Below are positions 41,864 to 53,029 of a DNA stretch of 64,000 bases, piece by piece. A model generated the notes under the pieces. The model did not search any database. It had not been told where the DNA came from and saw only the letters and a program-made list of their open reading frames with translations. The stretch comes from Corynebacterium callunae DSM 20147 (GTDB lineage Bacteria > Actinomycetota > Actinomycetes > Mycobacteriales > Mycobacteriaceae), in contig NC_020506.1 in the NCBI RefSeq assembly GCF_000344785.1, forward strand, positions 1,550,001 through 1,614,000, written 5' to 3'. The position numbers and the translations under genes are program-made. The stretch's first letter is position 1; each line of letters begins with the position of its first letter.

Positions 41864-43012
41864 TTAGGCGAGGTCTGGCTTTTCCCACAGGTTAAGGGAG
41901 GTGCCGATACCCTTTTCCAGTGCGTTTTCATAAACCTGTGTAGCCCAAGCGACGTCTTCTACTGGCATGCCACCGACAGAATAAAGAATGATTTCTTCAT
42001 CGTTGGTGCGGCCTGGCAGCTTGCCGGAGCAGATATCGCCAATCTGGGAAATCTTGGCTGGATCCAGCTGGCCGGAGCTAGCAAGGTCATGCCAGTGGGT
42101 GCCCGGAATGCCCAGCAACTGATAAGCCTGTGGGCCGTACTCCTCAGCCCACGCATCGTAGAGGCCCATGTAGTCAACGACGAGGCGGGCGTCGTCAAGC
42201 AAATAAGAATCATCAAAGCGAGCTGCAGCTGGAAGCAGGAGCAAAGCGCCTGGCTTGAGCCATTCCTTCTTGAAGTATGGGAATGCGGAGGAGCCGGCGG
42301 CATCGGTGGTGGTAGCTGCGATGATGATATCGGCATCTGCTGCTGCCTCTTCTTCTGAAGCAACGGCAATGACATCAACCTGTGGGAACTTCTCTAAAGC
42401 CCAAGAAGCAAAAGCTTGAATGCCGCGGTCGCTGCGGCCCTTAACCTTGATGGTGGTAATTCCGGGGCGCTGCGACAAAACAGCCTCAGTGATGGTCTTA
42501 GCCATCACACCTGGGCCAACTACGGCCAGGGTGGTTGCATCGGCAACGGCCAAGTGCTTGACACCAACACCAGGCACGGCACCGGTGCGGTAAGCGGAGA
42601 GCAAGTTAGCGGACATAATCGCCTTTGGCGCACCAGTGACGGTGTCATTCAGCACAAAGGTGTGGATGGAACGTGGCAGGCCAGAGGCCTTATTTTCAGC
42701 GTTGGAGCCGTACCACTTAACTCCGGTGTTCCTAAAACGACCACCCAGATACGCCGGCATTGCCATGAATCGACGGTCTGGACCATCCTTTGGCATACCT
42801 TCAAATTCCGGATTCTCCGGGAAGGTGATCATCGCACCGTGGGAGTTGGAATTTAGTCCAGCCATCTTATAGTCACCTTGTGCAAGCAGCACCAAGGTTT
42901 CTTCCATAACGTCTACACATTGTGCAACATCCTTAACACCTGCAGCGATCATGTCTGGCTCGCTCAGGAAAAGGAAATCAATGGCAGTTGCGGAGGTCTG
43001 AGTAGTGGTCAT
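41864..43012 (-). CDS. ocd: Ornithine cyclodeaminase / mu-crystallin family protein
   Basis: A 382-residue OCD/mu-crystallin NAD-dependent enzyme. NAD site LAVVGPGVMAKTITEAVL, then RSDRGIQAFASWALEKFPQV. It starts 3 nt after amt. Members deaminate ornithine to proline or act on other amino acids; the operon places it in nitrogen recovery. C. glutamicum Ocd is known to lack classical ornithine cyclodeaminase activity in some reports, so substrate is uncertain. Confidence 0.88.
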   Translation of the reverse strand: MTTTQTSATAIDFLFLSEPDMIAAGVKDVAQCVDVMEETLVLLAQGDYKMAGLNSNSHGAMITFPENPEFEGMPKDGPDRRFMAMPAYLGGRFRNTGVKWYGSNAENKASGLPRSIHTFVLNDTVTGAPKAIMSANLLSAYRTGAVPGVGVKHLAVADATTLAVVGPGVMAKTITEAVLSQRPGITTIKVKGRSDRGIQAFASWALEKFPQVDVIAVASEEEAAADADIIIAATTTDAAGSSAFPYFKKEWLKPGALLLLPAAARFDDSYLLDDARLVVDYMGLYDAWAEEYGPQAYQLLGIPGTHWHDLASSGQLDPAKISQIGDICSGKLPGRTNDEEIILYSVGGMPVEDVAWATQVYENALEKGIGTSLNLWEKPDLA

Positions 43013-43015
43013 TTC

Positions 43016-44380
43016 TTATGCCTTTCGGTTTTCTACTACGTGCTTTTCAACTACGGGCTTTTCGACGCCCACCTGCTGGGCGCGGGGTGCGGGTTCTTCG
43101 GGGATGCTCGGACCGAAGTTGGAGCGGGAAGCCATGCCAATTCCTGCGGAATTGAGCTGGTAGGCAGATTCTGCGTGCTCAGCGTGGTCAATACCCTCAT
43201 ACTCAGCCTCAGGGCTAATACGGATTGGCATAACCTTGCTCAAGAGTGTTGCGATCAACCAGGTCATACAGAAGGCGTATGCCAAGGTGACGATGGAAGC
43301 CAGTGGTTCCCTCCACAGCAGTGACAGCTCTCCACCAGCAAAGATGCCGGCAAGTCCTGCAGGAGCGGCTGGATCAGCGAAGAAGATGATAAACAATGCG
43401 CCTGCGATTCCGGCCATACCGTGTACTGCAAAAACATCGAAGGAGTCATCAACGCGGTGGGTGGTCTTCCAGCTAATTGCCCAGAAAGCGATGATGGCAC
43501 CAAAGGCACCAACTGCAAATGCTCCAAGTGGGTTAACTGCGTCCGCTGCAGGAGTAATAGCTACCAGACCGGCGATGGTACCGGTGATCAGACCGAAGAA
43601 AGTTGGCTTGCCACTGAAGATGCGCTCCACCAGAATGAAGCCCATCATGCCGCCACCAGCTGCAAGCAGTGAGGTAACAACTACATAGCTTGCAAGGAAG
43701 TTTGCGCCACCTGCGGTACCACCGTTAAATCCGAACCAACCAGCGATAATCATTCCGGAGCCGATAATGAGCAGTGGCAGGTTGTGTGGACGAACCGCCA
43801 TTGTGTGGCGGCGTCCCAGCACCATTGCCAGAGCCAGGCCGGATGCACCAGCGTTCATGTGAACTGCAGTGCCACCGGCGAAGTCATGGAATTCAAGGAT
43901 ATTCTTCATCCAACCACCCACGTATCCAGATTCTGGATCAGAGATTGCGAAGACCCAGTGTCCTAGTGGAGCGTAAACGAGGGTGAACCACAAAACTCCG
44001 AATACCAGCCAAGCGCCAAAGCGCATGCGACCAGCAGCTCCAGATGAAACGAGGGCTAGTGAGATGGCGGCGAAAAGGATATAGAATCCTGCCCACATCA
44101 TTCCACCCGAGCCATCGTCTGCCATGACGCTGCGGAATCCGAAGTATTCAAGGGGATTTCCGATAATTCCCCATCCCCCGATGGAGTTACCTACGACTAG
44201 ACCGTGGCCATAAAGAATATAAACGAATGTGATGAGTCCAAGAGAGCTCATAACCATCATGAAGGTGTTAAGTACTTGGTGTCCGCCAAGCATGCCACCA
44301 TAAAGGAGGGCCAAACCAGGGAACATCATGCTTACCAGCGCGAATGATGTGAGAATCCAGGCTAGATCTGAGGGGTCCAT
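43016..44380 (-). CDS. amt: Ammonium transporter (Amt family)
   Basis: A 454-residue, 11-span ammonium channel. Conserved H pair: HDFAGGTAVHMNAGASG and FDVFAVHGMAGIAG; family signature DFAGGTAVHMNAG-like; GLALLYGGMLGGHQVLN near the N-terminus. The cytoplasmic C-terminus is ~70 residues and charged. By synteny it is the C. glutamicum amtA-type gene of the AmtR regulon. Two AmtR-like boxes lie upstream. Confidence 0.94.
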   Translation of the reverse strand: MDPSDLAWILTSFALVSMMFPGLALLYGGMLGGHQVLNTFMMVMSSLGLITFVYILYGHGLVVGNSIGGWGIIGNPLEYFGFRSVMADDGSGGMMWAGFYILFAAISLALVSSGAAGRMRFGAWLVFGVLWFTLVYAPLGHWVFAISDPESGYVGGWMKNILEFHDFAGGTAVHMNAGASGLALAMVLGRRHTMAVRPHNLPLLIIGSGMIIAGWFGFNGGTAGGANFLASYVVVTSLLAAGGGMMGFILVERIFSGKPTFFGLITGTIAGLVAITPAADAVNPLGAFAVGAFGAIIAFWAISWKTTHRVDDSFDVFAVHGMAGIAGALFIIFFADPAAPAGLAGIFAGGELSLLWREPLASIVTLAYAFCMTWLIATLLSKVMPIRISPEAEYEGIDHAEHAESAYQLNSAGIGMASRSNFGPSIPEEPAPRAQQVGVEKPVVEKHVVENRKA

Positions 44381-44425
44381 TTTAGAGGCCTTTCAGCTAT
44401 GTGGAGCTACCGTGCGAAGTATTTT

Positions 44426-44476
44426 CTATTTCGCTATAGATAAACAAAGCCCAGTTTTTTAACTATCATTCAATAG
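44426..44476. promoter_or_regulatory. Two AmtR-like boxes upstream of amt
   Basis: CTAT-TTCGCT-ATAG (44426-44439) and CTAT-CATTCA-ATAG (44463-44476) both match the CTAT-N6-ATAG palindrome of AmtR, the TetR-type nitrogen repressor of corynebacteria. They are 37 bp apart and precede amt. A TATAAA-like -10 for amt lies just beyond (about 44487). Repression under nitrogen excess is expected. Confidence 0.85.
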
Positions 44477-44549
44477 AATTGCCTTTTATAATGAATGTCA
44501 CTTTCTTTAGGTGTTGTGGCAGTTTCAAATTCACTTTTAACGCCAAAAA

Positions 44550-44571
44550 AACGGCCTCCGAAGAGGCCGTT
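44550..44571. terminator. Terminator downstream of secG
   Basis: AACGGCCTC (44550-44558) and GAGGCCGTT (44563-44571) form a perfect 9-bp stem with a CGAA tetraloop; AAAA precedes it and TTTATTT follows it. On the minus strand it ends the secG transcript 20 nt after its stop. Confidence 0.9.
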
Positions 44572-44590
44572 TATTTGAGCGTGAAGAATC

Positions 44591-44824
44591 TTAGGAGTAC
44601 GCCTGAATCAGATTGAGTGCAATGATGCACACGATCCAAATGAGAGCTACCAAGATGGTGACGCGGTCCAGGTTCTTCTCAACCACAGTGGAGCCCGAAA
44701 GATTGGACTGCACACCGCCGCCAAAAAGGCTTGAAAGTCCGCCACCCTTGCCCTTATGCAACAAGACGAAAACCGTCATGAGCAAGCTGGCGACGACGAG
44801 GATAATTTGAAGCGTCAATGCCAT
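44591..44824 (-). CDS. secG: Preprotein translocase subunit SecG
   Basis: A 77-residue SecG with two spans (LTLQIILVVASLLMTVFVLL and TILVALIWIVCIIALNL) and the conserved KGKGGGLSSLFGGG loop. ATG 44824 with AGGAAAAG upstream; longer frames would overlap ppc. It lies 70 nt downstream of ppc as in C. glutamicum. Confidence 0.93.
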   Translation of the reverse strand: MALTLQIILVVASLLMTVFVLLHKGKGGGLSSLFGGGVQSNLSGSTVVEKNLDRVTILVALIWIVCIIALNLIQAYS

Positions 44825-44894
44825 ATGGAAACTTTTCCTAACCTGATTTTGAATAACTCTAGATAGTATACATGAGGCCACAAGGCCTAGCAGG

Positions 44895-47654
44895 CTAACC
44901 TGAGTTTCGCAGTGCCGTTGCCAGGCCATTCATAGTCAATTGAATATTGCGCGATACTCCCTTGCTTTCATCACCCGCGCGGTAGCGACGCATCATCTCT
45001 ACCTGAATGACGTTAAGTGGCAAAAGATAAGGGAATCGACTGCGGACCGAACGCGCCAAAAGCGGATTTTCATCCAGCAAATCAGTGGATCCCGTGATGA
45101 CACAGAACATTTCCTTAGTCAGGAAGTATTCATCAAAAATGACATCATAGATCCGCTGGGCTACTTCCCTATCAGGAATAAGCTCCGAATAAAGCTTGGC
45201 TAAGCGTAGTTCAGCCTTGGACATCACCTGTGCCATGTTATCGAGCACAGAGGTGAAGAATGGCCAAGTCTCATTAAGCTCCTGCAGCTCCTTAATGCGC
45301 TCGGTGGCCTGTTCCCCACTGCCAATCCATTGCTGCAACGCAGTGCCAACACCAAACCAACCTGGCAACATCACGCGAGATTGTGACCAGCTGAGAACCC
45401 AAGGAATAGCACGTAAATCTTCCACCGAAGATGTCTGCTTACGAGACGATGGTCGAGAACCAATATTGAGTGAGCCGATTTCACGCAGTGGTGTGGACTG
45501 GGTGAAGTAATCAATGAAGCCAGGATCCTCATGCACCAAAGAGGAATATTTCTGCAGGCTGAGCTCAGAAATCTCGCGCATAATCTCATAGGCGCGTTCT
45601 GGATCAGAAAGATCAGAAACATCCAACAAGGAAGCCTCAAGCGTTGCAGAAACCAATGCCTCCAAGTTGCGACGAGCTGTTTCTGGGCTGCCGTACTTGG
45701 CGGAAATAATTTCACCTTGCTCGGTGATTCGCAGCGATCCGCGCACAGCCCCCTTGGGCTGTGCCAGGATTGCGTCATAGGAAGGTCCGCCGCCACGGCC
45801 AACCGTACCTCCACGACCGTGGAATAAGCGCAACTTAACCCCGGCTGATCGGCAAAGATCTACCAGCTGCAGTTCCGCGTCGTAAAGCGCCCAGTTTGCC
45901 GAGAAATATCCGCCATCCTTATTGGAATCGGAATAGCCGAGCATGACTTCCTGGACATTGTCGCGCTGCTGGAGGTAGTTGCGATAAAGATCAATCTTCC
46001 AGAGATCTTCGAGGATTCCGGCGCCAGCTTGTAGATCATCGATGGTTTCAAATAGCGGAATCACGTCGATGCTTCCCACTGGAGTATCGCCCTTAGCCTT
46101 GATTAGGCCAAATTCCTTGAGCAATACCATGGGCTCGAGAACGTCAGTGACCGAAGACGCCATAGAAATAATGCAATGAGGCACCATGTTAGGGCCAAAC
46201 TTCTCGACGGCATGCGCTGCCATCTTGAAAATGCCCAGCTCACGCTCGGTAGGCTCAGTGAAATCCCAGCCACCATTAGGGATCAATGGGCGCGGGCTGC
46301 GCAGCTCCTTGAGCAAAAGCTCAGTTTTAGCAGCCTCGTCGAGGTTGCGATAATCCGCGGTGACCTGCGCGTTTTGGAAGAGCTCAGTGAGCACATCCTC
46401 ATAGCTCTCGGAGTTTTGGCGCAGGTCCAAAGAATAAAGGTTAAAGCCAAAGCTTTGAACCGCAGCGTAAATTGCCGCTAGACGATCATCTGCAATGAGC
46501 TCATCGTGAGAAGCTCGGAGAGAATCATCGACAATTTTTAGTTCGGCGGCAAATTCTTCAGGGGAGGAATATGGCTCAAAGATCTTAAACCAGGTGCCTT
46601 CGACGGCATGCTCACCAATGAGATGTGCAGTGGTTGCTAGGATGCGGCCACGAATTCCGTGTACAGCGCGACGATAAGGCTCATCCACGCGGCTTGGAAC
46701 GTCGTTTTTGCCAGCGTCGGCCAGCTCACGCAGTTCTTCAGTAACCGAGCTCATACGGTCAGACAAGCTCAGCTCATGTTCGAGAGTGTGCAGCTGGCGG
46801 CCATAGTACTTCAGTACAGTCTCTGCAGCGCGGCTGGTGGAATAAGCCACGACGTCCGCGGTGACATATGGATTACCATCATGATCTCCACCAATCCAGG
46901 AACCTGGCTTGATTACAGCCTTCGCCGGAATGACCTTGCCATAACGTGAACGCAATTCCAAAACCACATCACGGTTAATACGTGGGATTTCTTCCAACAA
47001 GCTGAGCTTGTAATAACGCAAGCCCACCTCAATTTCATCTTCAATGCGAGGACGTGCCACACGAATCAACGCGGTCTGCCACAACACCGAGATACGACGA
47101 TGAATATTCTTTTCAATCGCATCAAGCTTTGCCTGGGTACGTGCATTTTTTGGAGCAGCCAAAAGCAGCTGACGTTCCTGCATATATGCAGTGATCCACT
47201 TCTGAGCATCAAAAACTGTGCGACGGCGAGTTTCCGTGGGGTGCGCGGTAAGAACAGGCGCAACCTGGGCATTGCGTAAGACATCGGAAACATCCGAGGC
47301 CTTAACTTCTGCCTCATCCAATTTCAGCCAGGTTGATTCCAAGGTGCTCTCAGGTGGGGTTTCACCAGAATCAAGAGCTTGCTCTCGAGCCTCCGCATCA
47401 TGGAGATCCTCTGCCAAGTTAGCCAGCAGCGCAAAGTGAGTAAAGGCGCGGGCAACTGGGGTAGCTTTTTCAGGGTCGATTCCCTTAAACACCTCTACTA
47501 GGGTGTCCATTTCCAGATTTCCCTTGGCAATTTGGAAAGAGGTTTGGCGAGCGCGCTCAACCAACTCATAAACTTCCGAGCCTTCTTGCTCGGAAATTAC
47601 CTTTCCTAGGATGCGCCCGAGAAAGCGGATATCGTCTCGCAAAAGATCATTCAC
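44895..47654 (-). CDS. ppc: Phosphoenolpyruvate carboxylase
   Basis: A 919-residue PEPC, the main anaplerotic enzyme, giving oxaloacetate from PEP and bicarbonate. Catalytic and binding blocks: VLTAHPTETRRRTV, GSWIGGDHDGNPYVTA, EVMLGYSDSNKDGGYFSANW, LFHGRGGTVGRGGGPSYDAI, and C-terminus LTMNGLATALRNSG. I prefer GTG 47654 (GAGGAG 11 nt upstream), which gives the 919-aa length known for C. glutamicum PEPC; the open frame extends to 47813. Last large gene of the gap-pgk-tpi-ppc set. Confidence 0.95.
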   Translation of the reverse strand: MNDLLRDDIRFLGRILGKVISEQEGSEVYELVERARQTSFQIAKGNLEMDTLVEVFKGIDPEKATPVARAFTHFALLANLAEDLHDAEAREQALDSGETPPESTLESTWLKLDEAEVKASDVSDVLRNAQVAPVLTAHPTETRRRTVFDAQKWITAYMQERQLLLAAPKNARTQAKLDAIEKNIHRRISVLWQTALIRVARPRIEDEIEVGLRYYKLSLLEEIPRINRDVVLELRSRYGKVIPAKAVIKPGSWIGGDHDGNPYVTADVVAYSTSRAAETVLKYYGRQLHTLEHELSLSDRMSSVTEELRELADAGKNDVPSRVDEPYRRAVHGIRGRILATTAHLIGEHAVEGTWFKIFEPYSSPEEFAAELKIVDDSLRASHDELIADDRLAAIYAAVQSFGFNLYSLDLRQNSESYEDVLTELFQNAQVTADYRNLDEAAKTELLLKELRSPRPLIPNGGWDFTEPTERELGIFKMAAHAVEKFGPNMVPHCIISMASSVTDVLEPMVLLKEFGLIKAKGDTPVGSIDVIPLFETIDDLQAGAGILEDLWKIDLYRNYLQQRDNVQEVMLGYSDSNKDGGYFSANWALYDAELQLVDLCRSAGVKLRLFHGRGGTVGRGGGPSYDAILAQPKGAVRGSLRITEQGEIISAKYGSPETARRNLEALVSATLEASLLDVSDLSDPERAYEIMREISELSLQKYSSLVHEDPGFIDYFTQSTPLREIGSLNIGSRPSSRKQTSSVEDLRAIPWVLSWSQSRVMLPGWFGVGTALQQWIGSGEQATERIKELQELNETWPFFTSVLDNMAQVMSKAELRLAKLYSELIPDREVAQRIYDVIFDEYFLTKEMFCVITGSTDLLDENPLLARSVRSRFPYLLPLNVIQVEMMRRYRAGDESKGVSRNIQLTMNGLATALRNSG

Positions 47655-47915
47655 TGTACTTTTTACTCCTCGAAGAGTGTCTTGCAATGATGTCCTGAAA
47701 GCGCTTAAGAAGATGCGCTTAAAATAAAACAGTCGTCCAGCACTATAAAAGAGATACTGGGCGACTGTTGAGGTTTGAAGAAGCTCGAAAACCTTAGTTA
47801 AACGAGCACTCAAAGTGGCCGGGCACCTGGAGGTGTGCTTTTAAGAGCACTAAAACCTGGCAGCGATACCTAGCCGTGCCGAGCCAATTAAGGCTCAGCG
47901 TTGTTAAAGCTAGGT
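47655..47915 (-). other. tpi-ppc intergenic region
   Basis: 261 bp with no gene. It contains small hairpins (GAGCC 47881-47885 with GGCTC 47892-47896) just after the tpi stop, and GTGC..GCAC elements near 47,835-47,850. In C. glutamicum gap-pgk-tpi-ppc are partly co-transcribed, so these are candidates for processing or partial termination. A ppc promoter may also lie here. Confidence 0.4.
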
Positions 47916-48695
47916 TTAGGCTACGGTTGCAGCATTGGCTGCCAGCTTGGCGAAAGCTTCACCATCGAGGGAAGCGCCACCTACAAGACAGCCATCAACG
48001 TCAGGCTGTCCGACGATCTCTGCAACGGTTTCTGCCTTTACGGAGCCGCCATAAAGGATGCGCAGACCGGAAGCGATGTCCTCGCCTGCCAGCTCAACGA
48101 TAAGTCCGCGAATAGCTGCGCAAACTTCCTGAGCGTCAGCTGCAGATGCAACCTTTCCGGTGCCGATTGCCCACACTGGCTCATAAGCAATAACAGTGTT
48201 GGACAGTTCCTCAGCGCTAAGACCAGCCAAAGAAGCGCGGGTCTGCTCTACGACGTAATCAACGTGGGTGCCAGCTTCGCGGATTTCCAGTGGCTCGCCA
48301 ACGCAGACGATTGGGCTAATGCCCTTGCTCAGAGCTGCCTTTGCCTTAGCAGCAACCAACTCATCAGATTCGTTGTGGTACTCACGACGCTCGGAGTGAC
48401 CCACCACTACCCAAGAGCAATTTAGCTTTGCCAACATGGAAGCAGAAACTTCGCCGGTGTATGCGCCAGACTCGTGCTCGGAAACATCCTGAGCACCGAA
48501 GGTAACTTCCAATTTGTCGCCTTCAACCAAGGTCTGCACGGAGCGGATGTCGGTGAAAGGAACGGTAAGTGCGACGTCAACCTTCTCGTAGTATTCCTTT
48601 GGCAATGCAAAAGCGAGCTTCTGAACAGTACCAATGGCCTGCTGGTGATCGAGGTTCATCTTCCAGTTGCCGACGATAAGTGGCTTACGTGCCAT
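47916..48695 (-). CDS. tpiA: Triosephosphate isomerase
   Basis: A 259-residue TIM barrel. Catalytic K13 (GNWKMN), H in [13 protein letters not shown] in [12 protein letters not shown], and the phosphate loop [13 protein letters not shown] are present. ATG 48695 has AAAGG at 9 nt; GTG 48704 would add three residues. It follows pgk on the same strand. Confidence 0.96.
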   Translation of the reverse strand: MARKPLIVGNWKMNLDHQQAIGTVQKLAFALPKEYYEKVDVALTVPFTDIRSVQTLVEGDKLEVTFGAQDVSEHESGAYTGEVSASMLAKLNCSWVVVGHSERREYHNESDELVAAKAKAALSKGISPIVCVGEPLEIREAGTHVDYVVEQTRASLAGLSAEELSNTVIAYEPVWAIGTGKVASAADAQEVCAAIRGLIVELAGEDIASGLRILYGGSVKAETVAEIVGQPDVDGCLVGGASLDGEAFAKLAANAATVA

Positions 48696-48762
48696 GTGTG
48701 ACACACCTTTCTAATGGGTAGTGCGTGGGGTGCAAGAATCTGCAAAGAATTGTTGTCTCAGT

Positions 48763-48804
48763 GCGCCTTGAGTCTTCGTGTTGTTTTCGAAAAGTCCAAG
48801 GCGC
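48763..48804 (-). repeat. Inverted repeat between pgk and tpi
   Basis: GCGCCTTG (48763-48770) and CAAGGCGC (48797-48804) form a perfect 8-bp stem. No T-run follows, so an mRNA processing or stability element is more likely than a terminator. Confidence 0.55.
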
Positions 48805-48887
48805 TTAATTGAAACTCAATTGTGAGTCCTGTGAGACGGTGACCTACTGCCCTATTGGTTTAGGGGCAAGCAGGTTGTCAACCAGTT

Positions 48888-50105
48888 TTAGCTGGCGAGA
48901 ATTGCAACGCCTGGGAGTTCCTTGCCCTCAAGGTACTCCAGGGAAGCGCCACCACCGGTGGAGATGTGGGAGAAGCCGTCTTCGTTGAGGCCCAATACGC
49001 GAACGGAAGCTGCAGAGTCGCCACCGCCGACGACAGAGAATGCGCCGTTGTTTGCAGTTGCGTCAATGATTGCCTGAGCTAGGCCGCGGGTGCCCTCAGC
49101 GAATGCTTCGAACTCGAAGACGCCCATTGGACCATTCCAGAAAATGGTCTTTGCGGAAGCGAGAACCTCTGCAAACTTCTTGACGGACTCTGGTCCGATG
49201 TCAAGAGACATCCAGCCCTCTGGGATGGAATCGAGATCAACGATCTTCTTCTCTGCATCCTTGTTGAACTCGGAGGCTGCAACGAGGTCTACTGGCAATT
49301 CAATCTTGTCGCCAAAGCGCTCAAGAAGGTCAGAGCAGGTCTCCTTCATCTCTTCCTGCAACAGGGACTGCTGAACATTGTGGCCCTGAGCAGCGAGGAA
49401 GGTGTAGCACATGCCGCCACCGATAACGATCTTGTCTGCCTTTGCAGCAAGCGCCTCGATAACACCAATCTTGTCGGAGACCTTAGATCCACCGAGTACC
49501 ACTACGTATGGAGCCTCTGGAGCATCTCCCACCTTTTGCAGGACGGAAATCTCAGTTTCAACAAGGCCACCTGCATAGTGAGGAAGACGCTTTGCAATGT
49601 CATAAACAGAAGCCTGAGCGCGGTGAACAACACCAAAACCATCAGAAACAAATGCGCCATTGTCAGCTGCAAGTGCTGCAAGCTGATCTGCGAACTCGCC
49701 ACGCTCTGCTTCATCCTTAGAGGTTTCGCGAGGATCAAAACGAACGTTTTCCAGCAGCAAAATATCGCCCTCGGTTAGGCCATTTGCACGCTCGTGAGCA
49801 TCTTCGCCGACAACGTCAGCTGCAAGTGCTACATACTGGCCAAGTTCCTCGGAGAGAGCTTCGGCAACAGGTGCAAGAGAGTACTTCTCGTTGACTTCAC
49901 CCTTTGGGCGACCAAGGTGAGCCATAACGATGACCTTTGCGCCAGCTTCGCTGAGTGCCTTCAAAGTTGGAAGTGAGGCGATGATGCGGCCCTTGTCGGT
50001 GATCTCGCGGTCATCGTTGAGTGGAACATTGAAGTCGGATCGAACGATAACGTGGCGTCCGTCGACGCCTTCGTCGAGCAGGTCCTTGAGGGTCTTAACA
50101 GCCAT
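48888..50105 (-). CDS. pgk: Phosphoglycerate kinase
   Basis: A 405-residue PGK. Substrate loop [37 protein letters not shown]-binding [18 protein letters not shown] and [14 protein letters not shown] are all present. ATG 50105 with AAGGAG. It lies 229 bp after gap, with a terminator between. Confidence 0.97.
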   Translation of the reverse strand: MAVKTLKDLLDEGVDGRHVIVRSDFNVPLNDDREITDKGRIIASLPTLKALSEAGAKVIVMAHLGRPKGEVNEKYSLAPVAEALSEELGQYVALAADVVGEDAHERANGLTEGDILLLENVRFDPRETSKDEAERGEFADQLAALAADNGAFVSDGFGVVHRAQASVYDIAKRLPHYAGGLVETEISVLQKVGDAPEAPYVVVLGGSKVSDKIGVIEALAAKADKIVIGGGMCYTFLAAQGHNVQQSLLQEEMKETCSDLLERFGDKIELPVDLVAASEFNKDAEKKIVDLDSIPEGWMSLDIGPESVKKFAEVLASAKTIFWNGPMGVFEFEAFAEGTRGLAQAIIDATANNGAFSVVGGGDSAASVRVLGLNEDGFSHISTGGGASLEYLEGKELPGVAILAS

Positions 50106-50246
50106 GCCGTACTCCTTGGAGTTAGAAAGAGAAAGTTTGTATGTGCCAGCACTGTGAACAACATTGCATAGGCATTTGCCTAAAACTTTGAGAGTTACTC
50201 ACTGTGATGCTGGACCGTATTCAATTGTATTGATTTAGAACAGAAA

Positions 50247-50280
50247 TAGCCCGGAGTGCGCCGAGGCACACCCCGGGCTA
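50247..50280 (-). terminator. Terminator between gap and pgk
   Basis: TAGCCCGG (50247-50254) and CCGGGCTA (50273-50280) form a stem with further partial pairing of GTG and CAC inside, about 54 nt after the gap stop; TTTCTG follows on the minus strand. It probably limits gap read-through into pgk. Confidence 0.75.
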
Positions 50281-50333
50281 TTGGGATGTCACATCACCTG
50301 AATATGAAATTCAGGGCTTTGACGTGATCTTTT

Positions 50334-51846
<1,513 letters not shown>

Positions 51847-52830
51847 CTACATCTCTTCTAAAAGGTCTTCCGTTACCGCTGAATTGGTATCAGCAATTCC
51901 CAACTCCCCTGCCCGTTTGTCTGCCATTGTCAATAAGCGACGGATCCTGCCAGCAACTGCATCCTTGGTCATTTGTGGATCAGCCAGGCGGCCTAATTCT
52001 TCCAAGGACGCCTGCCGATGTTGCACGCGTAGCTGACCGGCCTCTGCCAAATGTTCTGGAACGTCATCACCGAGAATTTTCATGGCTAATTCAACTCGGG
52101 CTGCAGCAGCAACCGCAGCGCGCGCAGATCGTCGTAAATTGGCGTCATCAAAATTAGCTAAGCGGTTTGCTGGGGTGCGTACCTCGTGCTTAAGGCGTTT
52201 TTCCTCCCACAAGATTCGAGACTTTTGGGCACCAATTCTGCTAAGCAGTGCTCCAATTGCCTCTGCGTCCCTAATAATCACCCGGTCAGAGCCTCGTGAG
52301 TCCTTGGTTTTTGCCACCACCCCAATTCGGCGAGCACAGCCAACCAATGCCAAAGCTGCCTCTTGACATGGGCATACAACTTCCAAAGATGATGAGCGCC
52401 CCGGCTCGGACAACGTACCGCTTGCCAAAAACGCTCCGCGCCAAGCAGCTTCCGCATCACTAATCGTTCCTGAGACAACTTGTGGAGCAAGCCCGCGAAC
52501 TGGATACCCTGAGCGCGTTACCAATCCCACCCTGCGCGCAACTTCATCGGCATTATCAATGATCCGAACCAGATAACGCGGAGTTTTTCTACTGACAGTG
52601 GGATTAACTGTATGCAACCCCACATCGGTTCCATACAAGGTATGAATAAACTCTTGAAGGCGCTGGCCAACTTTAAGGCTGTCTAAATTGGCCTCAATAA
52701 CAAGGTGTCCATGCACCGCTTGCATTTCACCGGCAAAGCGCAGCATCGCTGAAACCTCAGCAGCTTTAGAACTTTGTCTGCTAACTGCCACCTTGGTCAG
52801 TTCTTCTTTAATGTCCTTGGTCAATGACAT
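51847..52830 (-). CDS. whiA: WhiA DNA-binding developmental regulator
   Basis: A 327-residue WhiA. N-terminal LAGLIDADG-like homing-endonuclease fold (without catalytic acidics) and C-terminal [43 protein letters not shown] and [20 protein letters not shown] are typical. It is involved in cell division control in Actinobacteria. It follows yvcK after 199 bp. Ordinary length. Confidence 0.93.
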   Translation of the reverse strand: MSLTKDIKEELTKVAVSRQSSKAAEVSAMLRFAGEMQAVHGHLVIEANLDSLKVGQRLQEFIHTLYGTDVGLHTVNPTVSRKTPRYLVRIIDNADEVARRVGLVTRSGYPVRGLAPQVVSGTISDAEAAWRGAFLASGTLSEPGRSSSLEVVCPCQEAALALVGCARRIGVVAKTKDSRGSDRVIIRDAEAIGALLSRIGAQKSRILWEEKRLKHEVRTPANRLANFDDANLRRSARAAVAAAARVELAMKILGDDVPEHLAEAGQLRVQHRQASLEELGRLADPQMTKDAVAGRIRRLLTMADKRAGELGIADTNSAVTEDLLEEM

Positions 52831-53029
52831 GAATAGTCCTCCTCAAAGCACCATGTGGTCGCAGGATTTGTCTCGCTGTGACACAACTTCTCAGTCGTGT
52901 CACAGCACCAAACATGCCAGCAAATAATAAATCGGTTTAGCCAGGTAAATACCGAAGCCAAGTTGGCCCACCTCTCCCCGCTTGATGGACTCAAAAACTG
53001 CCAAACCGGAAAAGACAACCAGAAAAGAC

